Positions 10,751 through 22,155 of a stretch of 64,000 bases of DNA are shown in pieces. Source of the DNA: Salvator merianae (taxonomy: Eukaryota; Chordata; Lepidosauria; Squamata; Teiidae); assembly GCA_003586115.2 (NCBI GenBank), contig QVOM02000034.1, forward strand, positions 11,822,321 through 11,886,320, written 5' to 3'. The position numbers were made by a program, and so were the translations under genes. How positions within the stretch are numbered: the first letter of the stretch is position 1; each line of letters opens with the position of its first letter. Below the pieces are notes generated by a model that saw only the letters and a program-made list of their open reading frames with translations, ran no database searches and was not told where the DNA came from.

Positions 10751-10960
10751 GAGGAAGTGCTGTAGCTCAGTGATAGAGCAAACTGCCTGGAAAACCTAGG
10801 ATTGCTGGTTTGATCCCCAGCCTCTGCATGGAAGTAGGCAGTGGCAAACCACTTCCGTATCTCTGTCAAGAAAACGGCATAGAGGTGGCAATGGAGATGC
10901 CATTGCAGTCAACCAAAAGTCAACCATGGCTCAGTGGTACCCTGGTACCCAACAACAACA
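10751..10960 (+). mobile_element. tRNA-derived SINE (Sauria type), first of a tandem pair
   Basis: A Pol III A box is visible in 'tagctcagtgatagagca' (about 10763-10780) and a B box in 'ggtttgatcc' (10807-10816). The head is followed by 'ggcagtggcaaaccacttccgtatctc', 'aagaaaac' and a tail ending 'caacaacaac'. The tail resembles the BovB-derived 3' end of Sauria SINEs, which depend on BovB machinery. It is not a tRNA gene because the anticodon and acceptor arms do not fold. The exact subfamily is not certain. Confidence 0.7.
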
Positions 10961-11163
10961 GTTTGCCATGGCTGTAGCTCAGCGGTAGAGTAAAGTGCCT
11001 GGAAAGCAGAAGGTTGCTGGTTTGAGCTCCAGCCTCTCCCCAAAAGCAGGCAGTGCCAAGCCAGTTCTGTATCTCTGCCAAGAAAACTGCATCAGGTGTC
11101 CATGGAGGTGCCCATGCAGTCGAGCAGGAGTTGGCCACAACTCTGCGGTATCCAACAACAATT
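10961..11163 (+). mobile_element. tRNA-derived SINE (Sauria type), second of a tandem pair
   Basis: It starts directly after the first copy: A box in 'tagctcagcggtagagta', B box in 'ggtttgagctcc', then 'gccaagaaaactgcat' and the tail 'aacaacaat'. It differs from its neighbour at many positions, so this is two insertions side by side rather than a recent duplication. Confidence 0.7.
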
Positions 11164-11181
11164 TGTAGGTGGGATGGGAAC

Positions 11182-11394
11182 ACTAGTTGCCAGCAGAGGC
11201 CGGCAGCTTTAAGCCCAGGTGTTCGGGCCCCGCGCAAAGCACGTCATGGCTGTTCATGGGGCCTCTGGGCCTCCATACTGCCTCAGCAGGCAGTATGGAG
11301 GTCCCACGAACAGCCGTGGCGCGCCTTGCACTTTGTGCGGGCCCGAACACCCAGGCTTAAAGCTGCTGGCCGCCGCTGCTAGCTGCCACATGTT
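11182..11394. repeat. Near-perfect 200-bp palindrome (foldback DNA element)
   Basis: The left half 'gcagctttaagcccaggtg', 'ttcgggccc', 'atggctgttc' and 'cctccatactgcct' returns inverted in the right half as 'aggcagtatggagg', 'gaacagcc', 'gggcccgaacac' and 'ggcttaaagctgc'. The axis is near 11288, inside 'ctgcctcagcaggcag'. The halves differ by a few substitutions and small indels. The same terminal block ('ggctttaaac ... gtgttcgtgcc') recurs at 38700, so this is a dispersed family. Confidence 0.85.
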
Positions 11395-12393
11395 ACCATT
11401 TCTAAGCCACTTTTAAAAATGCATATGGATGCATGTCACATGGATAGTCAGTCATTGTCACTAATTATCTGGACCATCCCTCTGGGGTGTCACGGACTGC
11501 CTTTGGTTGACTGGGCCTTAGCTGTGCATTATCAGTGACTTACATCAGTAGATGGGGCCTTCATGGTTCCTTTAACCCCCAGTTTTGCATAGATGGTACT
11601 TGTTTGCAACCAAACCATAGTGTTATACAATAGAAGTGCTTTTTGAAACAAAGACTGTGAGACAATGGTGATTCATCATATTATTCCAGAGTCCTCCTAG
11701 TAAAAACTAGTAATGCTTTTAACTTTTTGAGGCAGTGGGCAGAAAAAAAAGACACAGAAGAAATATCACAGTGTTGACTGCTTCTGTTTGGCTGTAGCTT
11801 TTGGGGGGACATTCCATTTTATTCTGTCTTCCTCGGTTTTCTGCCCCTTCCAACCAGTAAATCAACATTCTGTGTCTACTGGACACACTTAATTCTCCTT
11901 GAAGGATCCTCCCTGAGAATTACTTTATTCCTGGTAGGATTTGATTTTTTCCCCCTACCTCTGTGTATTCTTTGAATTATTTCAAGTTTACCCGGGTTTT
12001 TTTTGCTACTGAACTAGGACCATGTTAGAATAGTAAAAACAAATGAATCTCGCGACAAAGATGTTGTGAAATCACAGGTGGTAACAGGGCCAGAATTAAT
12101 TAATTAATTAATTAATCTGTATTGTCTTCTGCCCTGGGGTCTCAAATATCTGTAGGGCTGCAATTTGAGGCTCCTGTTTCTACCAGGCCTACCTTGTATC
12201 TTTATCTCACCCTGAAGGTTTAGAGCTGTTGGCTGCTATTCTATGTCTATCGAAAAGTGGGAAGAAGTTCTATTCAGACTGTATAGTTGAACATTCGGTG
12301 TACTTTCTGCCAATGGGTGGGAGTCGGTTGCTGTTCTAGAAAAAAAGTGTGGGCCACACCTACCCTACCCTTAGAATTGATATGATACTTTAT
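11395..12393. other. No gene recognised; contains an (AATT)n tract
   Basis: AT-rich non-coding DNA. A short tetranucleotide tract, (AATT)n, lies at about 12094-12116. No exon or clear element was found. Confidence 0.4.
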
Positions 12394-12590
12394 GGGTGAT
12401 TCTGCGCTGACCAGCATTAAACTGGATTAGCAAGCATACTAGGAGCCTCCCTGCCACACACTGCAGCAGTATAAGGGAGACCCAGGCCAGGGCCTCCCTT
12501 AGTCCGCACCAGCATGCAGAAGGAATGCTCTTAGTACGGTTGCTGGTCCAGGATACTGGCCAGTGCTGGATCTCCCAATGACTGCAGACC
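12394..12590. mobile_element. Palindromic miniature DNA element
   Basis: The left end 'ctgaccagcattaaactgg' with 'gcaagcatactaggagcctccc' is inverted, with mismatches, in the right end 'ttgctggtccaggatactggccag'. The same family is present at 34976-35118 and 55343-55832, where the centre holds 'ccacacactggtg' or 'ccacatgctggtg' and 'ctaagggaagcccc'. No target duplication could be read confidently. Confidence 0.55.
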
Positions 12591-13582
12591 TGTACTGTCA
12601 AATGCATCTTGTTTTCAGCATTCATTTGCAACAGTTTTGAAGCTCTGCATTCATTCCTTGAAAATTCAGATAAACAGTTTGATTCTGTTTATTGCATTAT
12701 CTGTAGAATTACAAAGAGGCTTTCCAGTGTGTTTTTTTGTTGTTTTTAATCTAATTGCTCAACTACAGCATATTAAGCCCAGCTTTCCAGTGTCTTCTGA
12801 TTTTTGTCCTTGAACATTGTTGGGGGAAGACTAATTTTCTTAATTCTTATTTATGAATAGCTTAGCATAAGTCCAAGGGGAGTTCAAAGAGGACATGGAT
12901 TTGCTGTGAAAATCAATTAGGAGAAGACCCAAGAAGACTTTCTTTGAAGTCCTTTCATGGCATTTTATTGCATGTGGGCCAAGCCCAGAGCATATCTGAA
13001 CTTTTATATCTGCTTAGCAAACACTAATTGACTATTTGAGATTTGGAAACCCTAGCTGCTTTTATATTTCATTAAGCCGGTGTCACAAATTATTTTTGAG
13101 GCCAAGGGAGTTACAGCCCAGATAACGATTAGAGAATTGGTTGTCATAGCAAGGTTTGCTTTGGTCCCTTGCAAAAGCCAACGAGGGTTAAATACAATAG
13201 TTCAGATTCATTTTGTTTCTTCAAAGGTGATAGGATAACCCTTGAACTGTTCCCACTTTTGTTCTCTGAACTTGAAATTTCAATTACTGCAGTAAGCAGG
13301 TAGGCGTTTTCACTATAGTAAAAAATGTGCATATATTCCCACAGGAGTTAAAAAAGCAATTAAAGGGTGCTAGCTTGGCGGTCTGGCCACACGTGGATGT
13401 TTTTGTCTGATTCCCCATTCACTGTAAAAGACCAGCGAGCGTGGCTTGTAGTTTGTGCAGGATGGCTTCCTGAAGACAGGGTTTGACAGAGGGACAAAAG
13501 TGTACTTTCCCGTGGGCGGGTCTGCCCCCCCACTGGATCTTTTTAAAAAACTGCAGCCAACAAATAATCACATTAGCAGAAT
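12591..13582. other. No gene recognised
   Basis: AT-rich sequence without a coding signature. Part of 13370-13560 is less AT-rich ('ggcggtctggccacacgtgg') and may be a degraded DNA element, but no terminal repeats could be paired. Confidence 0.35.
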
Positions 13583-13860
13583 CCATAAGAACATTAGAGG
13601 AGCCCTACTAGATCGGGCCACACCCAATCTAGTCCAGTTTCCTGTCTCACATAGTGGCCCACCAGTTGCTCCTGGGCATTCTCAAGCAGAATAACAGGCA
13701 AAACCTTCGGCTCCTTGCAAATGGGTTTTACAGACATCCTGCCTGTCTTTCCAACCTGGAGGTGGTACCTGGACATCCATTTTAGTAGCCATTGATGCAC
13801 CTGTCCCCCATGAATTTGTCTAACCCTTTCTTAAAGCTATCAAAGAAACATTATTCAAGG
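13583..13860 (-). mobile_element. CR1 LINE 3' fragment
   Basis: The text 'agaacattagaggagcccta', 'atctagtccagtttcctgtc', 'gtggcccaccag' and 'tgtctaaccctttcttaaagct' is the reverse complement of the 3' region of squamate CR1. Copies at 19125, 45115 and 50776 share it. It is severely 5'-truncated, as is usual for CR1. Confidence 0.65.
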
Positions 13861-14189
13861 CTTCTGCAGCAGATTGAGGCTCCGATCAACCTTGTTTGCA
13901 AAAAGAGAAAATTATTTTTAAAAAGGAACTGCAAAAACAGATGGAACTTTGACAGCAGTGCACAGCAGTGGAACAGTCCTTGTAGGGTAGACCATTGGCA
14001 TGGCCAATCAGAAAGCTACATTTTGACATTGCTGAAAAACCCTGATCTGAGGATGGAGGCTATCACCCTTTACAGGTCCAAATACAATCAAATGACAATC
14101 AAGGGAGTCATGACATTTAAGTCAGTTCCCTATACAGCCTTAAAGGGGAATCCATGTAGGAAGGAATGAACAGAGTTGTTATAAGCAGA

Positions 14190-15180
14190 TTCAGCCAAAG
14201 GCAAATAAATAGACCTAACATTCTGCTGAACACAGAAAATATTGTTCTTAAGTCTGATTGATACGTTCAGTGGTATCATCAGGTTGAGGATGCTAAGCAG
14301 AGGAAGAAGTCAATATTTAGGAGAGAAGTGAAAGATTTCCAGAACTGTGCAGTCATCTGAGTTCCTCTGTCAGATATGTTTCATGAAGGCACACTGGGAA
14401 GTTTAAAGATGTGTTCCATGAGCAGCTTGGCCAGTTGGGGGATAGAGGGAATTTGTTTGTGGGGGATAAAATGAGCCATGTGAGACAAGTGATCCACCAC
14501 AGTCCAAACTGCTGTAACTCTAGAGGAGGGAGGAAGATCAGCGATAAAGTCCATTGAAAGGACTTTCCAGGAACAGGAAGGGATAGGAGGAGATTGTAAT
14601 AGTCCTTCAGGCTTAGTAGGAACAGTTTTAGATGTGCTGCAAACAGGCCAAGAGCAGATGTAGGTCTTGATGTCCTTGCGCATGCTTGGCCACCAATGCA
14701 GCTTCCGCAGTGCCAGTAGAGTTTTCAAAAATCCAAAATGTCTAGCTAAAGGACTGACATGGTGAAGTTGCAGAACGTTGGAGAGCAATGCCTGAGAAAT
14801 GTAGATGTTATTATTCGTAGTAGGCAGGCCATTTAAAAAAGTGAAAGTAGAAGTGCTGGCGTTATGCCAAGTGTCTGATAGCAAGTATGCAAGGACTTCT
14901 GCATGTTCCAGTTGTTTTGTGGGTGGGTGTGGAAATAGTTGAATCCAGAGAGGATTCAAAGGCACAGTATTGAGGCTTGCAATGGAGAGCATCAGTCAAG
15001 CAGTTCTTGTCACCATAGATGTATTTCAGAGTAAAGTCAAAGTGGGTGTAGAACTCAGCCCAACAAAATTGGTGTAGTGAAAGTTTGCATGAAGTTTGTA
15101 ATGCCTGTCCGGACCTTGAAGAGCTGTTGTGCCCCTTCCAAGAATTGTCTCCAGCAAGAAAGGCAGTATTTAGCACTCAG
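14190..15180 (-). mobile_element. Ty3/gypsy LTR retrotransposon fragment (RNase H end plus integrase)
   Basis: On the - strand, 15176-14862 reads as the end of RNase H (AEFYTHFDFTLKYIYGDKN, then CLTDALHCKPQY). The overlapping frame 14992-14381 reads as integrase: the zinc-binding region with HHVSPLARHFGF and CSWPVCSTSK, then the catalytic core start (LSMDFIADLPPSS, WTVVDHLSHMAHFIP). After a frameshift near 14385 the core continues (SDRGTQMTAQFWKSF). No LTRs, gag or protease were seen. It is a dead fragment of a chromovirus/sushi-like Ty3 element. Confidence 0.8.
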
Positions 15181-15549
15181 TGACTCACAATTCCATATTG
15201 GATAATTCTGTCCGTAGCAGTTAATTGGTGGAAGACAAAGTCGCAGGGATGAAATTCCCCTCCTGGCTCTGAGGGATGGTGGTCCATGTGCATTCAGTTG
15301 GCTTTCTCTTGTAAATATGTCCCCTGGGTATGGACTGTGACGGGGAAGAGTTCACAGAGTAGGGGCTCCAATTGAAATGAAAGAAAACATTGGAAGAAGT
15401 GCTATAGTAATAGGCCATTGTGAAATGTATGGGTACAAGCTTCTCTGTCTTTCCTTCCATACCATCTCTCTTAACATTTTTTCAGGTAAATGAAGAATCT
15501 GCTTCCTTTAGCCTCCACAGCCACTCCCGGACACTACTAGCAACAAACA

Positions 15550-15842
15550 CATTGTCCACAGCTTGACCAGGAGCAGCTAGATGGTTCCCAGTCAGCAGCA
15601 TTTGCACCCTCTTTCGGGTGCAGACACTGCAGGTGGGCGGTGCGGTGCAGCTGCAGCTGTGTAGTCATGAGCCACATCCCTGATCGCCATGGCAACAGCT
15701 GGACATTGCCGTAGCCACTGTCATGGCGTCCAGGCTGGCCATCTACACTTTGAGTGCTGGAGGCCTGGTACTGGGCTGTTCCAGGCCTTGAAGTGCGGAT
15801 GGCTACTGCACCATTCTAGGCTGTAAAGTGCAAACAAGCCCT
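15550..15842. mobile_element. Harbinger-like miniature element, right part
   Basis: The right end 'gtaaagtgcaaacaagccc' and the interior ('atcgccatggcaacagctgg', 'ctgggctgttccaggcc') match the family at 8414, 39412 and 41998. The left terminus is missing or diverged. Confidence 0.55.
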
Positions 15843-17477
15843 TTGTACAACAAAGCTGTACAATAAAATAATCCATGATTGATAGGGATGTGTGAATGCC
15901 GCTCAAAATGGGTCGAGGTTGTGCTGTTGCTTGGTTTGGGTGCTTGCAAAATGCTTATTCTTGAAAGTCTGCACTGCTCTTGCAACTCTGTTGCCTTCCT
16001 CTCTCTCCAAAAGCCCAGAAAGCTTGGCTGGGAACCAGTAGCAAAGTTCTGTTACTACCCAGAAACTCCTAGACAGTCTTCTGGTGCTCAGAGGAAGAAA
16101 ACTGCTTTCAAGATCAGAGTGAGCAATTTCTGATAGTTAGCCAGCAGGTTGTAGTCAGCTGCCTCCTATAGATGAGTTTACAAATAATTGGGAAGGAGGA
16201 AACTGTGAGATTAGGCACTATACTACCTGTATAAGTAACTTGTGTGCGTAATAGAGATGGAAATTTCTTTTTTAAACATTTTTTATTTGCACTGAACATT
16301 CGCTATTTTGCCAGTAATCTCCCACCAGGATAGACCAAGCTCAGCTTCTCTGCCATAGCAGAGACTCAGTAATCTATTGCTGTTTTGTTCTTCAATTATT
16401 TTTATTGCAAGTCTTTACTATTAACTTCTGTTTTTCCTTTTCTGCACATTTGCTCCAATTCCTAGCCTGAAATTAATTCTGATGCATGTTAATTTATGCT
16501 CCATCTATCAAGCAGAACCCTCCTCATTATGAAATAAATTAGCAGAGTTGTGCTTCCCTAAATCCTGCTTGCAGCCTTTGAAGATGGCCTCTTTTTTGAA
16601 CACTCGTCTTTGAATTTTGCAGCATTCATAATAATTACATCTTTGTTAGAAATCCATATTCTGGATCATATATGTGGGCAGAAGTGCATTGTATGTAATT
16701 ATATAAATGGTGTTTCAAGATGAACATTTTACCAGTTCAGAAAAGTAGGAATAATCTTCTTAAGAAGATTCAGGAGGTGGTTTAGAAGATAGTGAATGAG
16801 TCTGACCAGCAAGAAGAGGGGGTAGAACTCTTTCTTCTTTAAGAAACATGCTTCAGATCTTTTATGTGCCTGTCTAAAAATGTAAAGCATGAACAGAACA
16901 AATCTGTGTGCTGTGGAACTGTACGTGCTTTCACATACTGCATGGGATAGACTGTTACAGCTTTTATGCGTAGGGTGCTGCACTGTCAGACTTGGACAGC
17001 AGATAGATATGCAAAAACCTGCATAGATAACCTGTTTGCAATCCTGGAAATACAATAATACTAGTGGTACTAATAGTAATAACAACAATAACCACCACCA
17101 CCATGTGTGCATTATTGATGGGAAAGTACCTGGTAATAGTTGAGGGGAAACAGCTGGAAAAAAAACAGGATGCAAAAGACCTGCAGGCTGAAATCAAGCA
17201 TCTGTAGCAAAAGTCAATGATGGTTGTGCCCATAATTATTGGCATCCTTGTTGCAGTTCCCAAGAAGTAGAGTGACATTATAACTGCCCAGGCATTTATA
17301 AAGTTACTATCCATCCAGAACAGCTGATTAACCTAAGTCTTTGGGAAGGATCTGATTGGCAATGTACCAAACTAGTCATAAACCTCTATTTAGACTATAT
17401 GATGATGATAGTTGTATTGCAGTAATTGAGTTCCCTTTTTCAAAGGGAAGAATAAGATTATGTGCAAACGGTTTTAG
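15843..17477. other. CTCFL intron sequence upstream of the first visible exon
   Basis: No exon encoding the expected preceding part of zinc finger 7 was seen, so the intron extends at least this far. A short imperfect trinucleotide stretch (TAA/CAA/CCA) occurs around 17046-17103. The splice acceptor closing the intron is at 17476-17477. Confidence 0.5.
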
Positions 17478-17638
17478 GTATCCACTTGCGGAACCTGCAT
17501 TCCTACATCGAAGTGCCGCTGAAATGCAGTTACTGTGAAGATGCCTTCCATGAACGCTACAGTCTGAGACAGCACAAGAAGACGCACAGAAATGAAAAAA
17601 GATTCAAATGTGATCAGTGCAATTATGCATGCAAGCAG
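17478..17638 (+). CDS. CTCFL: CTCFL (BORIS) exon: end of zinc finger 7, finger 8, first half of finger 9
   Basis: The gene encodes an 11-zinc-finger nuclear DNA-binding protein paralogous to CTCF that recognises CTCF-type sites. The exon is 161 nt: it starts in phase 1 after 'ttttag' (AG at 17476-17477) and ends in phase 0 before a GTATTT donor. The translation has [11 protein letters not shown] (end of finger 7), [21 protein letters not shown] (finger 8, all C2H2 residues intact) and [16 protein letters not shown] (first half of finger 9). RNLHSY and ACKQ are closer to what I recall of CTCFL (RNLHAY, ACKQ) than of CTCF (RKQHSY, ACRQ). No stop or frameshift. A CTCF retrocopy is excluded because introns are present. 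Confidence 0.9.
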
Positions 17639-19124
17639 GTATTTAAGATATTCAGCATCTGTACACTGAATTTACAGGACTAGTAGGGAAGTGTGTGTGT
17701 GTTTGCTTTGATCATCCTGCAAATTTTTATTGGCAGAATCTCTTGCTAAATCCCTGTACTTGCACAAAATATATCCAGGGTTGCTCATCCAAATGGCAGA
17801 AATGGAAAATATTTGTGCTAAGTATTACAGAGTTTGATTTACTCATATGTGTAGAAATGCTGCCATTATTGTAGGAGAATTTTTGTATCTCAAGTCACTT
17901 CTCTCTAATAGGTGCCAGAAATAACTTTGGAATCATGAGAAATAAAAGTGGTAACAATTTTGTTGGCATGTGATTGTATCATAATTAATGGCTCCTTCAA
18001 AGTAACCAGAAAGAAAATCATTGTAGCTAAGTGGTAGAAAATAGTGCTTATTATCTGGGTTTAAAAAAAAAAAAAAAATCCTTTTTCAAATAGCAGATGG
18101 TACACACACTACTTTAAAGGCTGATTAAAAGTTGAACTTCTTGTAATTTGTTCTTTGCTTACATTATATTGGGTCAATCTGCTAATTAATTTAGGCACCC
18201 TTATAGTAAATTTTAAAATTTTCACTAAACTAATTAATAAACATTGCATCTTCCTACAGTTGCTGGTTTTCTGATACACAGTTTTTTAAAAATCCAATGA
18301 AACACAGTACAAAGAAGCCAAGAAATTTATACTCACCTCCTATCAACTAGAGATGTAGTTTTGCTCAGAGCCAGACTGAAAGTTCAGCTGAACTGATTGA
18401 GCAGTGTGTTGGCTCAAATCCAAACCAAGCTCTGTTTAGCTGAACCAGGTCAGATCACCTCCAATCTGAGGTCAGCATGCTTTTTCCTGCCCCTTCTTAG
18501 GTGCTCTGAGTTACAGAAGGGAAAGGTGTGATTTTTTTTTTTAAAAAAAATAAAGGCCCAATAACTGATCAGCATGTGGAAAAATCATGGAAAGGTGGCT
18601 CAGGCGTAGTTAGAGAATGGTTTGGCCAAACTAAGCTGCCCCTACCACCCTGGTTCAGGCTTGCTTAGGGCAAAAGCCAACAAGATCTTCTGACTCATGT
18701 ATACCCGTTACTGACAGGTTTTTTTTAAGAATTACGGAATGGAAACAAAAGGTTGGAGTAGAGAGTCAGTTTCCACCCCCAGCATCTCCCAAGACAAAAA
18801 TTATGACAGATCACCTCTATATCCTTTCCAAGGAAATAGCATGGGAGCATTTCTCAGTTTTGAAGTTAGCCATAGTTTCCTTTCTTGACAGTTCTGTAAG
18901 GTCCTGGAAGGGTGGGGCAAGGAGGATATTGGAGTAGTGTGCACAATGGCATTAGCGACCATGAAAGTTTGGGGGTAGAACACAAATAGGAGGTCTGGAT
19001 GAGCATTTTTGTCTAAAGGAGCTAGTCTCAAAAAGAGCTTTTGAGAAACTAGAATATTGTCCAAGGGAAACTGGAAACAGGTACACTGTGGAAGAAAGGT
19101 GAGGTGGAAAAGCCATTTCAAACA
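17639..19124. other. CTCFL intron (5' part)
   Basis: Intron sequence without further exons; the whole intron runs 17639-20388 (2,750 bp). Poly(A) tracts occur near 18062 and 18531-18551. A stretch around 18352-18480 ('gctcagagccagactgaaag', 'ctcaaatccaaaccaagctc') may be a degraded DNA element, but I could not pair its ends. Confidence 0.5.
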
Positions 19125-19682
19125 GAGTTCATAAGAATGTAAGAAGAGCCCTGTTGGATCAGGCCACAGCCCATCTGGTCCAGCATCCTGTCTCATACAG
19201 TGTCCCACTAATTGCTTCTGGGCATTCTCAAGCAGAAGAAAAGGGCAAAACCTTCACCTGCTCTCGACTCCCTGAAAATGGCCTTCAGAGGCATCCTGCC
19301 TGTCTCTCCACCCTGGAGGCGGTACCTAGGCATCCATTCTAGTATCTATTGATACACCTGTCCTCAATGAAGTTGTCTAACACGTTCTTAAAGTAACCCA
19401 GGCTGGTTGCTGTCACCACCTCTTTTGGAAATAAATTCCATAGACTGATGGATGAAAAAATATTTCCACTAGTATGTCCTAACTTTTCTGCTGAGTAGCT
19501 TCATAGAGTACCCCCTGATTCTAATATTGTACAATAGAGAAAATAAGTTTTCTCTCTCCACCTTTTCGACACCATGAATGATTTTATATACTTCAATCAG
19601 GTCCCTTCTTAAACACCATTTTTCAAGGCTGAAGAGGCCTCAACGTCGCAGCTGGTGTTCCAGTCCCTTCAGGTTAGCCCAA
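19125..19682 (-). mobile_element. CR1 LINE 3' fragment in CTCFL intron
   Basis: Reverse-complement CR1: the 3' end lies at the left ('cataagaatgtaagaagagc', 'ccagcatcctgtctcataca'), followed by the C-terminal RT region ('tcaccacctcttttggaaat', 'caatcaggtcccttcttaaa', 'ttttcaaggctgaagaggcc'). It has multiple frame breaks and no target duplication. Confidence 0.75.
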
Positions 19683-20388
19683 AGAAGAGAGTTGCTTCTA
19701 CCAGCAACAGTGTGTTCATGACTTCTGGTTCCCTAATCTCCACCTTTTTGGCAGAAGCAGAAATAATTATCTCCCTGTGCTTTAGAGTTGCATTTCCTTT
19801 TTATGTGCAATATTATGACTTATATTAACTAGACCTACTGTATCAACGTGAAATCATTAAAAGGGGTTTTGAAATGACCCATCAATCACCATTTCTTATG
19901 CAACGATGTAATTACAGTTGCTACATAACAATTATCAATGTCCCAGTTCCTCGACAAATGGATAGCTGCCCTCAGAAGGAGCAAAATAAGTATGTTGGCT
20001 GTAAAGTTCTTCAAAAACTGCAGTGATTGTAAGGTTTCATGGGCAGTGATGGACAGTTGCTTCCAGTGGGCCACCTGCAAAGAGTTTTAGAAGTGTATTT
20101 TTCCCTGTATTGATAATAGCTCTACCCACATTGCAGCCCCATAGAACCAGTCACAGTACAGTTCAGCTTCGTCTGCTGCTTCATTCAGACTTTCTGCCAA
20201 GTCTAGGAAGATGAAGGTTGACGAGCGACATCCAAGGAGTGTATAGGCCACAATAAAAAAAAAATGCAGGAGTTTTGTTCCAGGACATAACCCAAAGGCA
20301 GTTTGCCTTTTTTGAGACAGTTTAAACTACTACTGCCAATGGCTCTGCCTTTTTCTCTTTTTTTTTAATCGATTTTTACCTTTTATAG
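19683..20388. other. CTCFL intron (3' part)
   Basis: No other feature supported. A long pyrimidine tract ('tttttctctttttttttaat') near 20350 precedes the acceptor at 20387-20388. Confidence 0.45.
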
Positions 20389-20655
<267 letters not shown>

Positions 20656-20879
20656 TAAGAAACTCTTTGCAAGAAAATAAAGAAAAATGCAGTAACTTTA
20701 CTTACAACTCCCACTGCAGCAGAAAATTGTTATTTTTTCGTTAAGTGAGTAGAATAATTAGCATATCTATCACTGCATAGTCATAAAAGTGAAAAGCAAA
20801 TGTAACCAAGAAATTACAGATTTCTCCAGATCTGCATAGTATATTTATATAAATAAGATCTATCAAAACAGATGAAATA

Positions 20880-21420
20880 TTGATCAGTGAAAAAGCTTCG
20901 TCTAGAACTTGACCCTAAGGTCTTCTGTTTCAGATTCCTCCTTTGTTGTTTTACCAGTCGCATTTTGACCACAGGCAATAGCGAGTGTATGAAGAATTTA
21001 CATGTTTTTGGATGCACTTGCTCCCAGGGCGCTTTGGAGACCCTAGGGACACACATAAAATTTAAAAGAACACTTATCTCATCCCTAAACCTCCATTTAT
21101 CAGTCCCTTCCACAGATAGGAAAGAAAAGCTCTCAGGGTGAGAGTCCTGTTCAGGGTGAATGGAGCGGGAAGCTAAGAGGGTCCTGTAGCCAATCATAGA
21201 CCTAGAAATCTGGCTGGCAGCATCCAATGACTGGCGAGCTTTTGTTGCTACAGAGGGGTTGCTATGCTTAGAGGTGGAGGCAACAACCAGAAGAAAAGCA
21301 AGGTAGGAGGTTTGGGGCACTTCTTTTAAAAACTAGACACAGGGTTTTTTCCCTGTATGCACCAATGGGGCGGTCCTTTGGAAGTAAACACCCAAAAATG
21401 CCCTGCATGATCACACCCTA
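20880..21420. mobile_element. Degraded DNA-transposon-like repeat
   Basis: Shares order and wording with 36150-36584: 'ctctcagggtgag', then 'ctgtagccaatcatag' (versus 'cattaaccaatcatgg'), then 'acacccaaaaatgc' and 'tgatcacaccctat' (versus 'acacccaaaaactgc', 'tgatcacacctaag'). The right end is recognisable, the left is not. The element lies in the 12.4-kb CTCFL intron. Confidence 0.5.
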
Positions 21421-22017
21421 TCTTAGCTTTCATTTGCATAGGTGGAAGAAGTTATGGTTTTAGACTGGTGTGGGTAAATTTCCACCCAAGAGTTATCAGT
21501 GTTGAAAAATTAAAAATGTCTTGGAAGAGAGGTGGGTCCTTTTTTCCATTAGTGTTTAGAATTCAGTAGTTTAAGAAAAGCCTTAACCCAGGAAAAGTTC
21601 ATTAACCTTTCAGTAGCTCAAAACCTTAAACTTAGAGATACATACTTCTAATTGTATGGAGAAACCCTAAAAGTGAGAGAATGGAGTTAACTTGCTCTGA
21701 AAGAGATATGTAGTGATTATAAAAACAACTGGATTGCTGGAGACTTCAGAGGTATGATCCTAAGATAATTGCCCTGTCTTTAAAAAAAAAAAAAAAAAAG
21801 TACCTTTTCAGAATTGATTTTTTTTCTATCAATCAAGCTAATGAGGACCCTGACCTCTGGATGAACCCAGATCTGCAAAACAAAGAATAAGTATCTTGCA
21901 AGGATGGTCTCAAATAACCATTAAAACACAGTAAAAAAGAGTTACAATAGCTTCCATTGTGAGACACATTTCTATCCCATAGGGTTTTGTTCTTATTTTC
22001 CTGGAGTCCAAACAATG
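21421..22017. other. CTCFL intron; nothing supported
   Basis: AT-rich intron sequence with a poly(A) run near 21783-21799. No exon or element was recognised. Confidence 0.4.
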
Positions 22018-22078
22018 GGCCTTTCTGCACTTGGACTTATTCCAGATTATATCTCAGAATAGAGACCTTGCCATCAGC
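22018..22078. mobile_element. Half of a Harbinger-like palindromic miniature element
   Basis: 'gcctttctgcacttggactt', 'attccagattatatctcaga' and 'atagagacc' match the left arm of the complete copy at 32017-32196. The right arm is absent; the copy ends where the full-length CR1 tail begins. Confidence 0.6.
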
Positions 22079-22155
22079 ATAGAAACATAGAAACATAGAG
22101 TTGGAAGGGACCTCCTGGATCATCAAGTCCAACCCCCTGCTCAATGCAGGATTAC

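Noticed and set aside
10763..10830. tRNA gene
   Set aside because: A and B boxes are present, but acceptor and anticodon stems do not pair and the sequence runs into a SINE body with a BovB-like tail.
17046..17103. Trinucleotide repeat
   Set aside because: Interrupted mix of TAA, CAA and CCA too short and irregular to call a microsatellite.
18060..18080. Poly(A) run as the tail of a retrocopy
   Set aside because: No retrocopied coding sequence or target duplication precedes it.
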